A stretch of DNA of 64,000 nucleotides. Source: Deltaproteobacteria bacterium (lineage in GTDB: Bacteria > Myxococcota_A > UBA796 > GCA-2862545). Below are positions 1 to 9,332 of this stretch, piece after piece (within the stretch, counting starts at the first letter, position 1; every line of letters begins with the position of its first letter). A program made the position numbers and the translations under genes. A model generated the notes under the pieces. It was not told the DNA's origin and made no database searches. It worked only from the letters and a program-made list of their open reading frames with translations. The stretch is from positions 1-64,000 of the forward strand of contig REDI01000050.1 in NCBI GenBank assembly GCA_007693595.1, written 5' to 3'.

Positions 1-472
1 TGCAGGTGACGGGCTCGCCGACGTCGGTGTTCTCGCCCTGGAGCACGATGGACTCGCCTTCGTCGCCGGTGGACCAGGCGTAGGTGATCTCGACGGCTTC
101 TTCGTCGGGGTCGGTGGCGGTGGCGGCGCAGGTGATGGTCTCGCCGACCTGGGCGGCAGGCGGATCGACGGTGACCGAGGTGATGCTGGGCGGGGAGTTG
201 AGCACCGTGACCCCGGCGGTGCCGGTCGCTGTGGCCTCGTGGGGGTCGGTGGCGGTGGCGGTGCAGGTGACGGGCTCGCCGACGATGGAGTTGTCGCCCT
301 GGAGCACGATGGACTCGCCGCTCTCGCCGGTGGACCAGGCGTAGGTGATCTCGATCGTCTCTTCGTCGGGGTCGGTGGCGGTGGCGGCGCAGGTGACCGT
401 TTGTCCGACTTGGGCCTCGGTTGGCTCGACGGTCACCGAGGTCATGGTGGGTGGGGTGTTGAGGACGGTGGC
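1..472. repeat. Copy 1 of an exact intragenic tandem duplication (783-bp period)
   Basis: Bases 1-472 are identical to 784-1255 as far as I compared them. The offset of 783 bp equals three 261-bp Ig-like repeat units. Identity ends abruptly just after the GAGGACGGTGGCG segment. The left limit is cut by the window edge, so the duplicated unit may be longer. The other Ig units in the gene are only similar, so this pair looks like a recent unequal-crossover or slippage event. Confidence 0.93.
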
Positions 473-3166
473 GAAGGCGCTGCCTTCGTCGGTGGCTTCG
501 TGGGGGTCGGAGACGGTGACGTCGCAGGTGAGGGTGCCGCCGACGGTGGAGGTCTCGGCGGCGATCTGGATGCTGGCGGAGGTCTCGCCGGTGGACCAGA
601 GGTACTCGAAGTGGAGCTCTTCTTCGTCGGGGTCGGTGGCAGTGGCGGCACAGGTGAGGCCCTGGCCGACCTGTCCGCTGGTGGGCTCGACGCTGACGGA
701 GGTGAGGTGCGGGGGGGTGTTGACGACCAGGGCCGAGGCGGAGTCGCTCCCGGTGGCCTCGTGGGGGTCGGTGGCGGTGGCGGTGCAGGTGACGGGCTCG
801 CCGACGTCGGTGTTCTCGCCCTGGAGCACGATGGACTCGCCTTCGTCGCCGGTGGACCAGGCGTAGGTGATCTCGACGGCTTCTTCGTCGGGGTCGGTGG
901 CGGTGGCGGCGCAGGTGATGGTCTCGCCGACCTGGGCGGCAGGCGGATCGACGGTGACCGAGGTGATGCTGGGCGGGGAGTTGAGCACCGTGACCCCGGC
1001 GGTGCCGGTCGCTGTGGCCTCGTGGGGGTCGGTGGCGGTGGCGGTGCAGGTGACGGGCTCGCCGACGATGGAGTTGTCGCCCTGGAGCACGATGGACTCG
1101 CCGCTCTCGCCGGTGGACCAGGCGTAGGTGATCTCGATCGTCTCTTCGTCGGGGTCGGTGGCGGTGGCGGCGCAGGTGACCGTTTGTCCGACTTGGGCCT
1201 CGGTTGGCTCGACGGTCACCGAGGTCATGGTGGGTGGGGTGTTGAGGACGGTGGCGGCGGCCGTAGCTGTGATCGGATCTTCATCCTCGGCGGTGACGGT
1301 CACCGTACACACCACGCTCTCGCCGACGTTGCTGTTCGCGGCCGTGAGGAGGGTGGAGGGGCCCTCGTCGCCGTTGGACCACCCGAACGAGACGTCGAAG
1401 GGCTCCCCGAACTCATGGGAGGCCTCGGCGGTGCAGGTGAGGGACTGGCCGACGCGGGCGGAGACCGGATCGACCCGGATCAGCTCGATGGAGAGCGGAG
1501 ATTCGCTCACCGTCGCCGAGGCGCTCGCCTCGTCGGTCGCGCCGTGGGGATCGGTGGCGGTGACGTGGCAGCTCAGGGTCTCGCCGACGTCGACGGCCTC
1601 GCTCAGGACGATCGCCGAGGTGGTCTCGCCGGTGGACCAGACGAAGCTGAGCTCGAGCTCTTCGAGGTCGGCGTCGAAGGCCTCGGCGTGGCAGGTGACG
1701 GTGTCGCCGTGCCTGGGGGTCGAGGGCGATACGAAGATCGAGGTGATCTCGGGTGGGGTGTTGAGGACGGTGGCGGCGGACTCCTGGGTGGTGGAGGCAC
1801 CGTGAGGATCGGTCGCTGTGACCGCGCACGAGACCAGCTCGCCGACGTTGGTGGTCTCGGGCTGGAGGGTGATGGAGGGCGAGGTCTCGCCGGTGGACCA
1901 CTCGTAGGCGATCTCGAGGTCCTCTCCTTCGGGGTCCACGACGTCGGCGGCGCAGGTCAAGGACTGGCCGGTGCGGGCTTCGGAGGGGGAGACGGTGACG
2001 CTGTGGAAGATCGGGGAGCCGTTGACCACCGCGGCGCTCGCGCTGCCGGTGTCGCTCGCGCCCTGCAGGTCGATGACGGTCGCCGTGCAGGTCAGGGTCT
2101 CGCCGATCGAGCTATTTCCAGGGGTTAGGCTCAAGGTCTCGCCGAGCTGTCCGTTGGACCAAGCGTAGGTATAGACGAGGTGTTCCTCGTCGGCGTCGGA
2201 TCCTTCGGCGGTGCAGGTGAGGCTCTGCCCGGCGTGCGCCTCGGGGGGCGAGACGCTCACCGTGTTCATGACTGGCGGGGTGTTGAGCACCGTGGCTTGT
2301 GCGGTGCCGGAGACGGGCTCGGCGAAGGCGGCGGTGGCGGTGGCGGTACAAGTCACCGGATCGCCGGGGATGGTGCTGGCGCCTGCCAAGGTGAGGCTCT
2401 CGCCGGAGTCCCCCGTAGACCACGCATAGTCTAGGGTGGGCGGGGGGCCTTCGGAGGCGGTCGCCGTCGCGTTACAAGACAGGGCGTCGCCGACCCGCCC
2501 GGAGATCGGCGTGACGGTGACCTCGCCCAGGGTGAGGACGACCACGGGATCCACGACCTTGACCTGCACGCGATCGATGCCGACCAGGGTGTCGGAGGCG
2601 CCGAAGGTGTCGGTGGCGGTAGCGGTGCAGCTCAGTTGGGTTCCGGGGGTGGCGTTACTGTCATCGAGGGTGAAGCTCGCCTCGGCGACGCCGTTGCTCC
2701 AGAGGTAGCTCAACGCCAGATCGTCACCATCGGGATCGGTGGCGGTGGCCTCGCAGTGCACCTCATCGCCGAGATCTGCCTCGGAGGGGTTAACGGCGAC
2801 GCTCGAGATCCGGGGGGTGCGGTTCTGGATGGTCAGGGAGGTGTCGCGGGACACCCACTGGCTGTCGGCGCCCTCGGCGCGGACCGTGCAGGCCAGCTCT
2901 TGTTCGGGGCGAGCGCCCAGGGGGCTCAGAGCCAAGGTAGGGCCTTCGCCCACGTCTTCGCCGTCGAGGGACCAGGTGAAGGTCGGGCTGACCTGCCCCT
3001 GACCCTGCTGGACCACCTCGGCCTCACAGGTGAGCTCCGCGTCGTTATAGGCGGGGTTCGGGGTGATCTGCACGTTGCGAATGGCGAGTGAACCCGCGTC
3101 GCTGGGTGCGGGCTCGGAGGGGGAGCACGCGACCAACATGACGAGGAGCGTGGCCAGTCTGGACAT
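1..3166 (-). CDS. Giant Ig/PKD-like repeat lipoprotein, N-terminal part (gene continues off the left edge)
   Basis: The frame is open for 1055 codons from the ATG at 3164-3166 to the window edge. A GGAAGG ribosome binding site lies 5 nt upstream. The N-terminus is a lipoprotein signal (LVMLVAC, Cys14) followed by Ser/Pro/Asp. The rest is about 12 tandem beta-sandwich repeats with recurrent elements: NTPP at the start, a TC (Cys) near the first third, DPDGD-type acidic turns and a WSTG/WSNG core. The repeat period is 261 bp (87 residues) in the left two thirds. This matches Ig-like/PKD surface repeats; each domain seems to carry a Cys pair. The likely location is the outer membrane or cell surface. 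No catalytic domain is visible, and its partner or ligand is unknown. The C-terminus lies outside the window. Confidence 0.85.
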   Translation of the reverse strand, partial: MSRLATLLVMLVACSPSEPAPSDAGSLAIRNVQITPNPAYNDAELTCEAEVVQQGQGQVSPTFTWSLDGEDVGEGPTLALSPLGARPEQELACTVRAEGADSQWVSRDTSLTIQNRTPRISSVAVNPSEADLGDEVHCEATATDPDGDDLALSYLWSNGVAEASFTLDDSNATPGTQLSCTATATDTFGASDTLVGIDRVQVKVVDPVVVLTLGEVTVTPISGRVGDALSCNATATASEGPPPTLDYAWSTGDSGESLTLAGASTIPGDPVTCTATATAAFAEPVSGTAQATVLNTPPVMNTVSVSPPEAHAGQSLTCTAEGSDADEEHLVYTYAWSNGQLGETLSLTPGNSSIGETLTCTATVIDLQGASDTGSASAAVVNGSPIFHSVTVSPSEARTGQSLTCAADVVDPEGEDLEIAYEWSTGETSPSITLQPETTNVGELVSCAVTATDPHGASTTQESAATVLNTPPEITSIFVSPSTPRHGDTVTCHAEAFDADLEELELSFVWSTGETTSAIVLSEAVDVGETLSCHVTATDPHGATDEASASATVSESPLSIELIRVDPVSARVGQSLTCTAEASHEFGEPFDVSFGWSNGDEGPSTLLTAANSNVGESVVCTVTVTAEDEDPITATAAATVLNTPPTMTSVTVEPTEAQVGQTVTCAATATDPDEETIEITYAWSTGESGESIVLQGDNSIVGEPVTCTATATDPHEATATGTAGVTVLNSPPSITSVTVDPPAAQVGETITCAATATDPDEEAVEITYAWSTGDEGESIVLQGENTDVGEPVTCTATATDPHEATGSDSASALVVNTPPHLTSVSVEPTSGQVGQGLTCAATATDPDEEELHFEYLWSTGETSASIQIAAETSTVGGTLTCDVTVSDPHEATDEGSAFATVLNTPPTMTSVTVEPTEAQVGQTVTCAATATDPDEETIEITYAWSTGESGESIVLQGDNSIVGEPVTCTATATDPHEATATGTAGVTVLNSPPSITSVTVDPPAAQVGETITCAATATDPDEEAVEITYAWSTGDEGESIVLQGENTDVGEPVTC
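784..1255. repeat. Copy 2 of the exact intragenic tandem duplication
   Basis: This is the second copy of the block at 1-472, in direct orientation and in frame, with no mismatch seen. It adds three Ig-like domains (261 residues) to the surface lipoprotein without disturbing the reading frame. Confidence 0.93.
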
Positions 3167-3211
3167 GGGCACCTTCCGGTGGAGTTTTGGTGGAAAGAGT
3201 CTATCCCAGGT

Positions 3212-6200
3212 CTAGTTGTGGCCGCACGCTCCCCCGGCGTCACCTCGCCATGGCACCTGGTTGCCTGCCTCCAAGGGACCTACTTCCCTCCACCAGACTT
3301 TCGCTGGTTCTCCGCTTTCGGGCCAGATCGGAGCGAGCGTCTCGGGATCGAAGAGCACGCCCCCCTTCATCACGCCCTCGATCCGGTCGGTGTTGCGAAG
3401 GTCTTGCAGTGGATCGTCGGTGAGGATCACTACATCGGCCAGCTTGCCGGGCTCCAGGCTCCCGAGATCGGCGTCGAGTCCCAGGTAGGTGGCGCCGTTC
3501 AGCGTGGCGGCGCGGAGCGCCTCGAGTGGAGGAAAGCCACCTTCACCCATGGCCCATAGCTCCCAGTGGGCCCCGAGGCCCTGGAGCTGACCGTGGGCGC
3601 CGAGGTTGACACGGATCCCGCGCTGGGCGAGCTCCCACGCGCTCTTCGCGAGGCGGACGTGGTGCCAATCCTCCGCGGGGGTCATCAGGGGGCGGTGCTT
3701 CCCGCGGCTCTCGAGGCGGCCTGGCGGGGTCCAGCGCTGTAGCCGCTCCCGCCGCCAGACCTCTTCGCGTTGGTAGAAGGCGTTCTCGCCCCATACCCCG
3801 CCGTAGCCGACGAGCAGGGTGGGGGTGTAGAAGGTCTCGGGCTGTCGTTGCCACAGCCCGAGCACGTCCTCGCGCAGGGGCGTGACGGGGATGGCGTGCT
3901 CGATGCCCCTGTGGCCATCGACGATCATGCTGAGGTTGTGCTGGAGGGTGCTTCCGCCCTCGGGCACGACGATCATGCCCTCTTCACGGGCGGCGCGGAG
4001 GATCCACTGGCGCTGGTCGCGGCGTGGCTGGTTGTAGCTCTTGACCGAGAAGCCGCCATAGGCCTTGATGCGACGAAGGTGCTCCCGCGCCTGGTCGAGG
4101 CTCTCGATCTCGGCCCGGTCGTCACTCTTGGCGCCGTAGAGGACGTAGCCGGTCGAGAGGATCCGCGGACCCAGGATGCGCCCGGTCAGCTCCAGCTCCC
4201 GCTGGCTGAAGACGAAGTGGGTCTGGGCGCTCGGGTCGTGGGTGGTTGTCACCCCATAGGCCAGGTTAGCCGCGTAGGCCGGCACGAGCTCAGGGCTGAT
4301 GTCGGCCTGGCCGTACCCCATGTGGGCGTGCACATCGACGAGGCCGGGGATCAAGGTCCTGCCCGAGAGGTCGCGGATCTCGGCCCCGTCGGGGATCGGC
4401 ACGCTCCCGCGGGGACCCACCGCGACGATGCGCTCGCCGCGCACCACCAAGACGCCCTCTTCGATGACCTCGTCGCCGCGCATGGTCAGGATCCGAGGGC
4501 CCACCAGGGCGAGCGTCTTATCGGGGATCGTGCGGGTGATCATCAGGTTCGCCGGGATCGGCTCGCCCAGCGGGGCCAGGGTCCGGTCCGGCCAGGGATC
4601 GCGCCGAGTGGCCTTGCGCTCCTTGGGTTCGGAGCGCGTTGGTAGGCCGCCTCGCAGATCGACCCGATAGACCTGTGCGCCTGTAGCGTAGGTGAGGGTG
4701 TCCCGGTCCGGCCAGTGAAGCCACTCCCCCAGCGGGCCCGACAGGCGGGTCTTGGGCAGGGCGCTGCCCGTGAGGTCGAGGGGTCTCCCCCCGGTCGGCG
4801 GTCGCGGGGCGACGTAGGCCTGGTGCCCCACCTTCCACGCGATCCAGCGACCATCCGGGGAAGGGGCGATCTCGGCCACCGCCTCGCCGGTGGCGATCAC
4901 CTGGCGGTCGCGACCCCGGAGGTCCATCGACACGAGCTGGAGCTCACCCTCGCTTCGGTCGACGATCCAGAGCCGCTCCCCTTGGGGATCGAACCGTGGA
5001 CGAGGCGTGCGCTCCCCCCACGCGAGGTTCGCGATCTTGCCCGCGTCGTGCAGGGTCTCGTCGTCGAGGGTGCGCCACTGCACCCGCAGGCGCGGCTCCC
5101 CGCGCCCCGTGCTGCTCCGGTTCATGCGCCCGGTACCGCGGACCCAAACTACCCGCTTGCCGGTAGGATCGAAGCCGACGCCGGTGTAGAGGTCGGGCGC
5201 GTCCCCGAGCGCACGCGGATCGCCGTGAGGTTGGCCGTCGCGCAGCGCTTGAAGCCAGACCATGCCGCCCTCGGCGTCCGACCAGGTCGTGTAGGCCACC
5301 GCGTCTCCTGTGGGCGACCATGCGGGGGCATAGGCGAGCCGATCAGGCGGGCTGATCGCGGTCGGCTCCTCGTCGAGGCCGCGCATCCAGAGCCGACCCA
5401 CCGCCACGAAGAGCAGGCGGCGCTGCTCGGGATCGAGCGAGGGCCAGCGCACGGCCTTGGCCGGGAAGCGCTGCGGCGCGACCTCGTGCTGCTGGCGAAC
5501 CGGAGGCGCCAGGGGGCGACGGATCTCGGCCTCGAAGGGGATGGGCGTGACGTCTCCGTCCACGCTTACTCGATGCAGGCCCCCGTCGAAGGCGAATAGT
5601 CCTGCGCCTCCGTCCGGCGTCCATGCCCAGGTCGGCGCTACCCCGTGCAGGGACCACGTCTCTTGTTGGTCGCGATCGAGGCCGACGAAGGCCGTGCGCT
5701 CCGCGCCGGTGCGCAGGTCGCGGATGATCCAGGCCGTGCGTTGCCCACCCAGATCGCGGCGGAGGTAGCCCAAGGTCTCGCCATCGGGGCTCACGCGGGG
5801 ACGGATCGCGCCGCCAGGGCCTCCCGCCACCGGCTCGATCTCGCCTGAATGTAGGTTTTTTCGCTTGATCTGGTAGATGCCAGCGTAGGGGTTGCGGTTG
5901 TAGTCGAAGGGGCCCGCCTCGCTGAAGTAGAGCCACTCCCCCGAGGGGTCGACGTGCGGCTCGTTGATGTCGGCCTCGAGGTGCCCCTTCTCGGTCCAGC
6001 CGTGGCCCTCTCCCTTGCCCTGGTTGGCGTACACCCAGATCTCGCCGGTTCCCAGGCTACGGGTGCCGGTGAAGTGTTTGCGTCCGTAGACGAAGCGTCC
6101 GTCGGGGGTCCAGTCGGGCTGGGCGACCAGACGGAAGCTCTCGTCGGTCAGGGCGCGCGGATCGCCCCCTTCGGCGGGCATCACCCACAGGTTGTCCCCG

Positions 6201-6487
6201 CCTCCGCGGTCGGAGGTGAAGGCGATCTGCGACCCGTCGGGCGAGAACCGGGGGTGCATGTTCCAGCTATGGCCTCGGGTGAGCGCCCGTGCGCGGCCGC
6301 CCTCGATGGGCACGGTGAAGAGGTGGCCCAGCAAATCGAAGACCACGACGCGGCCGTCCGGGCTGAGATCAAGGTTCGACCAGGTCGTCTCGGTGACGGT
6401 GAACCGGGCCTCGCGGGAGGGGCTAGCGGCGGGATCGACCGGAGGTTGATCGGCCAAGGCGCAGAGCGCGAGCAGGACGGGCAGCAT
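3212..6487 (-). CDS. Amidohydrolase with N-terminal TolB/PD40 beta-propeller (secreted, 1091 aa)
   Basis: I start at the ATG at 6485-6487 because it opens a short hydrophobic signal (MLPVLLALCALA) and the upstream extension is low-quality Arg/Pro-rich sequence. Residues about 20-640 hold repeated propeller blades with SPDG(R/S/E) turns. Residues about 660-1060 form an amidohydrolase fold: GLVDVHAHMGYG supplies the metal-binding HxH near residue 719, followed by GHRGIEHA, LGAHGQLQGLGAHWE, and the terminal signature SLEPGKLADVVIL. The fusion is a known TolB-amidohydrolase architecture of about 1050-1100 residues. The substrate cannot be read from sequence; hydrolysis of a C-N bond in a cyclic or peptide compound in the periplasm is likely. 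It is a single gene on the same strand as its neighbours, with gaps of 45 and 103 bp. Confidence 0.88.
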   Translation of the reverse strand: MLPVLLALCALADQPPVDPAASPSREARFTVTETTWSNLDLSPDGRVVVFDLLGHLFTVPIEGGRARALTRGHSWNMHPRFSPDGSQIAFTSDRGGGDNLWVMPAEGGDPRALTDESFRLVAQPDWTPDGRFVYGRKHFTGTRSLGTGEIWVYANQGKGEGHGWTEKGHLEADINEPHVDPSGEWLYFSEAGPFDYNRNPYAGIYQIKRKNLHSGEIEPVAGGPGGAIRPRVSPDGETLGYLRRDLGGQRTAWIIRDLRTGAERTAFVGLDRDQQETWSLHGVAPTWAWTPDGGAGLFAFDGGLHRVSVDGDVTPIPFEAEIRRPLAPPVRQQHEVAPQRFPAKAVRWPSLDPEQRRLLFVAVGRLWMRGLDEEPTAISPPDRLAYAPAWSPTGDAVAYTTWSDAEGGMVWLQALRDGQPHGDPRALGDAPDLYTGVGFDPTGKRVVWVRGTGRMNRSSTGRGEPRLRVQWRTLDDETLHDAGKIANLAWGERTPRPRFDPQGERLWIVDRSEGELQLVSMDLRGRDRQVIATGEAVAEIAPSPDGRWIAWKVGHQAYVAPRPPTGGRPLDLTGSALPKTRLSGPLGEWLHWPDRDTLTYATGAQVYRVDLRGGLPTRSEPKERKATRRDPWPDRTLAPLGEPIPANLMITRTIPDKTLALVGPRILTMRGDEVIEEGVLVVRGERIVAVGPRGSVPIPDGAEIRDLSGRTLIPGLVDVHAHMGYGQADISPELVPAYAANLAYGVTTTHDPSAQTHFVFSQRELELTGRILGPRILSTGYVLYGAKSDDRAEIESLDQAREHLRRIKAYGGFSVKSYNQPRRDQRQWILRAAREEGMIVVPEGGSTLQHNLSMIVDGHRGIEHAIPVTPLREDVLGLWQRQPETFYTPTLLVGYGGVWGENAFYQREEVWRRERLQRWTPPGRLESRGKHRPLMTPAEDWHHVRLAKSAWELAQRGIRVNLGAHGQLQGLGAHWELWAMGEGGFPPLEALRAATLNGATYLGLDADLGSLEPGKLADVVILTDDPLQDLRNTDRIEGVMKGGVLFDPETLAPIWPESGEPAKVWWREVGPLEAGNQVPWRGDAGGACGHN

Positions 6488-6590
6488 CGGCAGCACTCGA
6501 GGGTGAGGGGGGCGTGCTGGTAACCGGATGCAGGGCCGCGGTGGAGCCTCCGCCGAGCGGCAGAGCCCTGGGCTCTCGCTTCGCGCTGCT

Positions 6591-7649
6591 CTACTCGCGT
6601 CGGACCCCGTAAGAGGGATCACGACTCACCACGTCCCAGGCGATCTCTTGCAGGGTCGCGGCGAGCGCGGGGGAGGGAGCGGTGTAGGGCGCGCCCCACG
6701 GGTCGCTGGTCTCGCGGGTCAGGCCGATGGGGCTGCGACGGTAGATCGTGGCATAGTGCACCATCGCGACGAAGTAGTTGCCGACGTCGGTGAGGTGGAT
6801 GTCGTCGGTGAAGAGCTCTTGGATGTCGCTCAGCTCGGGGATCTCGCCGGCCTCGATCCGGTCGTAGAGCTCGGCCATGGCTTGGCCTGCGGGGATCAGC
6901 CGCATCTCGGGGCCCGAGCTCAAGGCGTTGACGTCGTCCACGATGCCCTGCCACCGCTCGTGGTCGCTGTCGAGCCGCGCTCTCCAGGGCACGTCGTCGC
7001 CGTCGTCCCAGTCGCAGCCGGTAGGCGTGCCGCTGTTGAGGCAATGCCACGTCTCGTAGAGGTAGACGCGCGAGCCGGGGTTGGACTCGATGGCGAGCTC
7101 ATAGAAGTGCCCCGCGTAGATCTCGGTGTCAGACCAGGTCAGGTGATTGTCTAGAGGGACGGCCTCGGTGATCACGAGCACGTCGTAGATGCCGCTCAGG
7201 AGCTCGACACGGGCATCGCGGCCCTCGGCCCCGTGCGAGTTGTTCCACTGATATTGGAGTGACGCGCCGTTGATGATCTGCACGTCGTAGCTGTGGGTGC
7301 GGCCCGCGTCGAGCGCGACCTGCTCGAAGATCCGGGGCATGTTGTGGTTCACCAGGCTGTGGCCGACGTGAAAGACCGTGGCGGCGTCGAGGCTGTGGTG
7401 GAAGGTGTCGGTGTCCGCATCACTGTGGGTGTGGGTGTGGGTGTCCGCATCGGTGTCGGTGTGGGTGGGCAGGCTCGAGGTGTTCTCGGTCTCGGTCGCG
7501 CGGGTGTTGGAGTCGAAGTCGGAGTCAATGGTGTGAGAGTCGGACGCCGAGGCGCTGTCGCCGACGCTCGGAGTCGCAGCTTGGGTGTCCGGCGCAGCCG
7601 GGGAGCAGGCGGTCGCGAGCGAGAGCAGCAGGGTCGGAAGGTGACGCAT
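6591..7649 (-). CDS. SGNH/GDSL-like lipoprotein with Asp/Thr/His-rich linker
   Basis: The start at the ATG at 7647-7649 opens a lipoprotein signal (LLLSLATAC, lipobox Cys15); the in-frame upstream extension does not look coding. Residues 30-85 are a low-complexity Ser/Thr/Asp/His linker with DTDAD and HTHTH runs, typical of surface spacers. Residues 90-350 contain FHVGHSLVNHN (Ser98, block-I-like) and DDIHLTDVGNYF (Asp283/His285, block-V-like). These suggest an SGNH-hydrolase fold with a Ser-His-Asp triad. Three cysteines in the mature domain (203, 212 and the lipid Cys) leave one possible disulfide. Its role, perhaps an esterase on surface glycans or lipids, is an inference. Confidence 0.75.
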   Translation of the reverse strand: MRHLPTLLLSLATACSPAAPDTQAATPSVGDSASASDSHTIDSDFDSNTRATETENTSSLPTHTDTDADTHTHTHSDADTDTFHHSLDAATVFHVGHSLVNHNMPRIFEQVALDAGRTHSYDVQIINGASLQYQWNNSHGAEGRDARVELLSGIYDVLVITEAVPLDNHLTWSDTEIYAGHFYELAIESNPGSRVYLYETWHCLNSGTPTGCDWDDGDDVPWRARLDSDHERWQGIVDDVNALSSGPEMRLIPAGQAMAELYDRIEAGEIPELSDIQELFTDDIHLTDVGNYFVAMVHYATIYRRSPIGLTRETSDPWGAPYTAPSPALAATLQEIAWDVVSRDPSYGVRRE

Positions 7650-7897
7650 GGGATCTCCGCGGTCCAGAGGCGAGGACTTGGGGCACTCTACCCGATGGGC
7701 GCCTCTCCTGTGGTTCGTCTCCTGGTCGAAGGCCCCTGTCGTCCGCTGGATCCTCGAAGGGCTGGCCTGGGTCCCCGCGGCCGGACGAATCGAGGGGTCC
7801 GTGGTCCAGCCTCTCTTGGGTTGGGGGTCACGAGGACCTGCCGCGGTCTCGGCCACCAAGCAGCGCTCGTGGTGGACCGCTCCTGTGGAGGGTCTCG

Positions 7898-9286
7898 CTA
7901 CGAGATGTCGGCTAAGATCTGTTGAAACGTGGCTTGGCCCCATCGGTCAGCCAGCACCTGATCGGCTTGCTCCAAGCGTCGCTTGAGCGCTGCGTGGCTC
8001 GAGAGCTGCGCCCGGCCCTCATGGAGCACTTGAAGCGCCGCTTTGCGCTGGCTGCGCTCGTCGAGGTGGAGCGCGAGCTCGATCGTCCGGTCGGTGAAGA
8101 ACGAGGGGTCCCCCGCTTTTTTGGCGAACTGCGTCGCGCGTGCGAGCCAGATGGTGCGGTCCTGGCCGTAGTGCAGCCGGGCGAGGGCGTGGGAGGCCCG
8201 CATGGCGATGCTCGGATCTGCGGGTTCGTCCTGGCTCTGGCGCAGCGCCTCTCGGTAGACTCGCTGAGCGGTGTCGGTGTCGTCGCTCAGCTCCCCGAGC
8301 CGTCCCCAGAGCAATAGGGCACGCCTGCGGATCGGAAGCGAGGGCTTGAGCTCGGCAGCCTGCTCTAATACGGTGGTCGCGAGTGCTACTTCGCCGGCTG
8401 CCGCGCTCGCGGAGCTGGCGTCGAGCAGGCAGCGTGCGGCGTCGTCGGTCTGGTCTTGGGCGTGGTGGAGGGAGGCCAGGCGCTCACTCACCACCGCGGA
8501 GAGGCGAAAGCGTTGGCGTTCGGCCGCCTTGAGCGCGAGCTCCGGTCCCCGCTGAAGGGCGAGCTGTGGGTCGTCGGAGAGGCTCGCGCGCTCGAAGTGT
8601 AGCCAGTCGGCTTGGAGCTCGGGATCGCCTTCGGACAACGCCGCGGCACGCTGAAGCGCCTCTTCGAGCTCTGGAGGGGCGTTGAGGCTGTCGCGCAGCG
8701 CTGTTCGGGCGCGCTCGAGGTGCTCGCCGCTGACCCCGAGCTGGTCCGCCTTGGACTCGAGGGTGCCCAAGATCTGTCCCAGGGCAGCGAGGGAGGGGGC
8801 GTCGGGGCTCTGGCCTTGGGCGGCCGCGCTTCGGAGCCCCTCCAGCAGCTCGGGCAGGTCCTTGAGGGTTGAGGTCAGGCCCTCGAGATCGATCGTCTGC
8901 ATCGCCCGCAGCGCGTCTTGAACCGCCCGCCCCTGATCGGGCGGGAGCTCCTTGAGCTGGGACTGGAGCTGACGGAGGGCCTGGTTCAGATCGGGATAGG
9001 TCTGGGTATCGAGGACGCCTCCGAAGAGCTGGCCGAGCTCGTCGAGGGTGCTCCCGAGGATCTGATCGACCTGGGGCAGGAGGTCTTGGAGCGCTTGGGG
9101 ATCGCCCGGAGTCTCGCTCAGTCGGGCGCGGAGGGCCTGGGGATCGTCGAGCTCGCCTGCGCGCACACCTTGGGCGAAGGCTCGGAGCGAGGCGGCCGCC
9201 TCGTCGGAGGCCTGGTCGAGAAGGGCCTGGAAGGCCTCGCTCTCGACGAAGTTTGTGAGATGCTCGCGCTGCTCCTTGTCGAGCAT
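7898..9286 (-). CDS. Helical/TPR-like protein of the DUF4157 cluster (462 aa)
   Basis: The ATG at 9284-9286 has an excellent AGGAGG 8 nt upstream. There is no signal peptide. The first half (residues 1-210) is Ala/Leu/Gln-rich amphipathic helix with no recognisable domain. The second half (about 230-450) has TPR-like helix pairs (LASLHHAQDQTDDAARCLLDA, ALARLHYGQDRTIWLARA). It lies 46 bp behind the DUF4157 gene on the same strand and is probably cotranscribed with it. A chaperone or scaffold role for that protein is an inference from position only. I do not recognise a named family. Confidence 0.72.
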   Translation of the reverse strand: MLDKEQREHLTNFVESEAFQALLDQASDEAAASLRAFAQGVRAGELDDPQALRARLSETPGDPQALQDLLPQVDQILGSTLDELGQLFGGVLDTQTYPDLNQALRQLQSQLKELPPDQGRAVQDALRAMQTIDLEGLTSTLKDLPELLEGLRSAAAQGQSPDAPSLAALGQILGTLESKADQLGVSGEHLERARTALRDSLNAPPELEEALQRAAALSEGDPELQADWLHFERASLSDDPQLALQRGPELALKAAERQRFRLSAVVSERLASLHHAQDQTDDAARCLLDASSASAAAGEVALATTVLEQAAELKPSLPIRRRALLLWGRLGELSDDTDTAQRVYREALRQSQDEPADPSIAMRASHALARLHYGQDRTIWLARATQFAKKAGDPSFFTDRTIELALHLDERSQRKAALQVLHEGRAQLSSHAALKRRLEQADQVLADRWGQATFQQILADIS

Positions 9287-9332
9287 TGGCTCGCCTCCTG
9301 GGGGTCCGTGCGGTTTGCGGGGGCCGTGCGGC

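Noticed and set aside
239-2128. 629-codon plus-strand frame, Gly-rich (GVGGGGGAGDG repeats)
   Set aside because: It is antisense to the Ig-repeat lipoprotein, and its repeats are simply the complement of the Ig units. The minus frame has a signal peptide, ribosome binding site and domain logic.
7424-7470. GGGTGT short tandem repeats, considered as a satellite or CRISPR-like array
   Set aside because: They are inside the SGNH lipoprotein and encode its Asp/Thr/His linker; there are no spacers.
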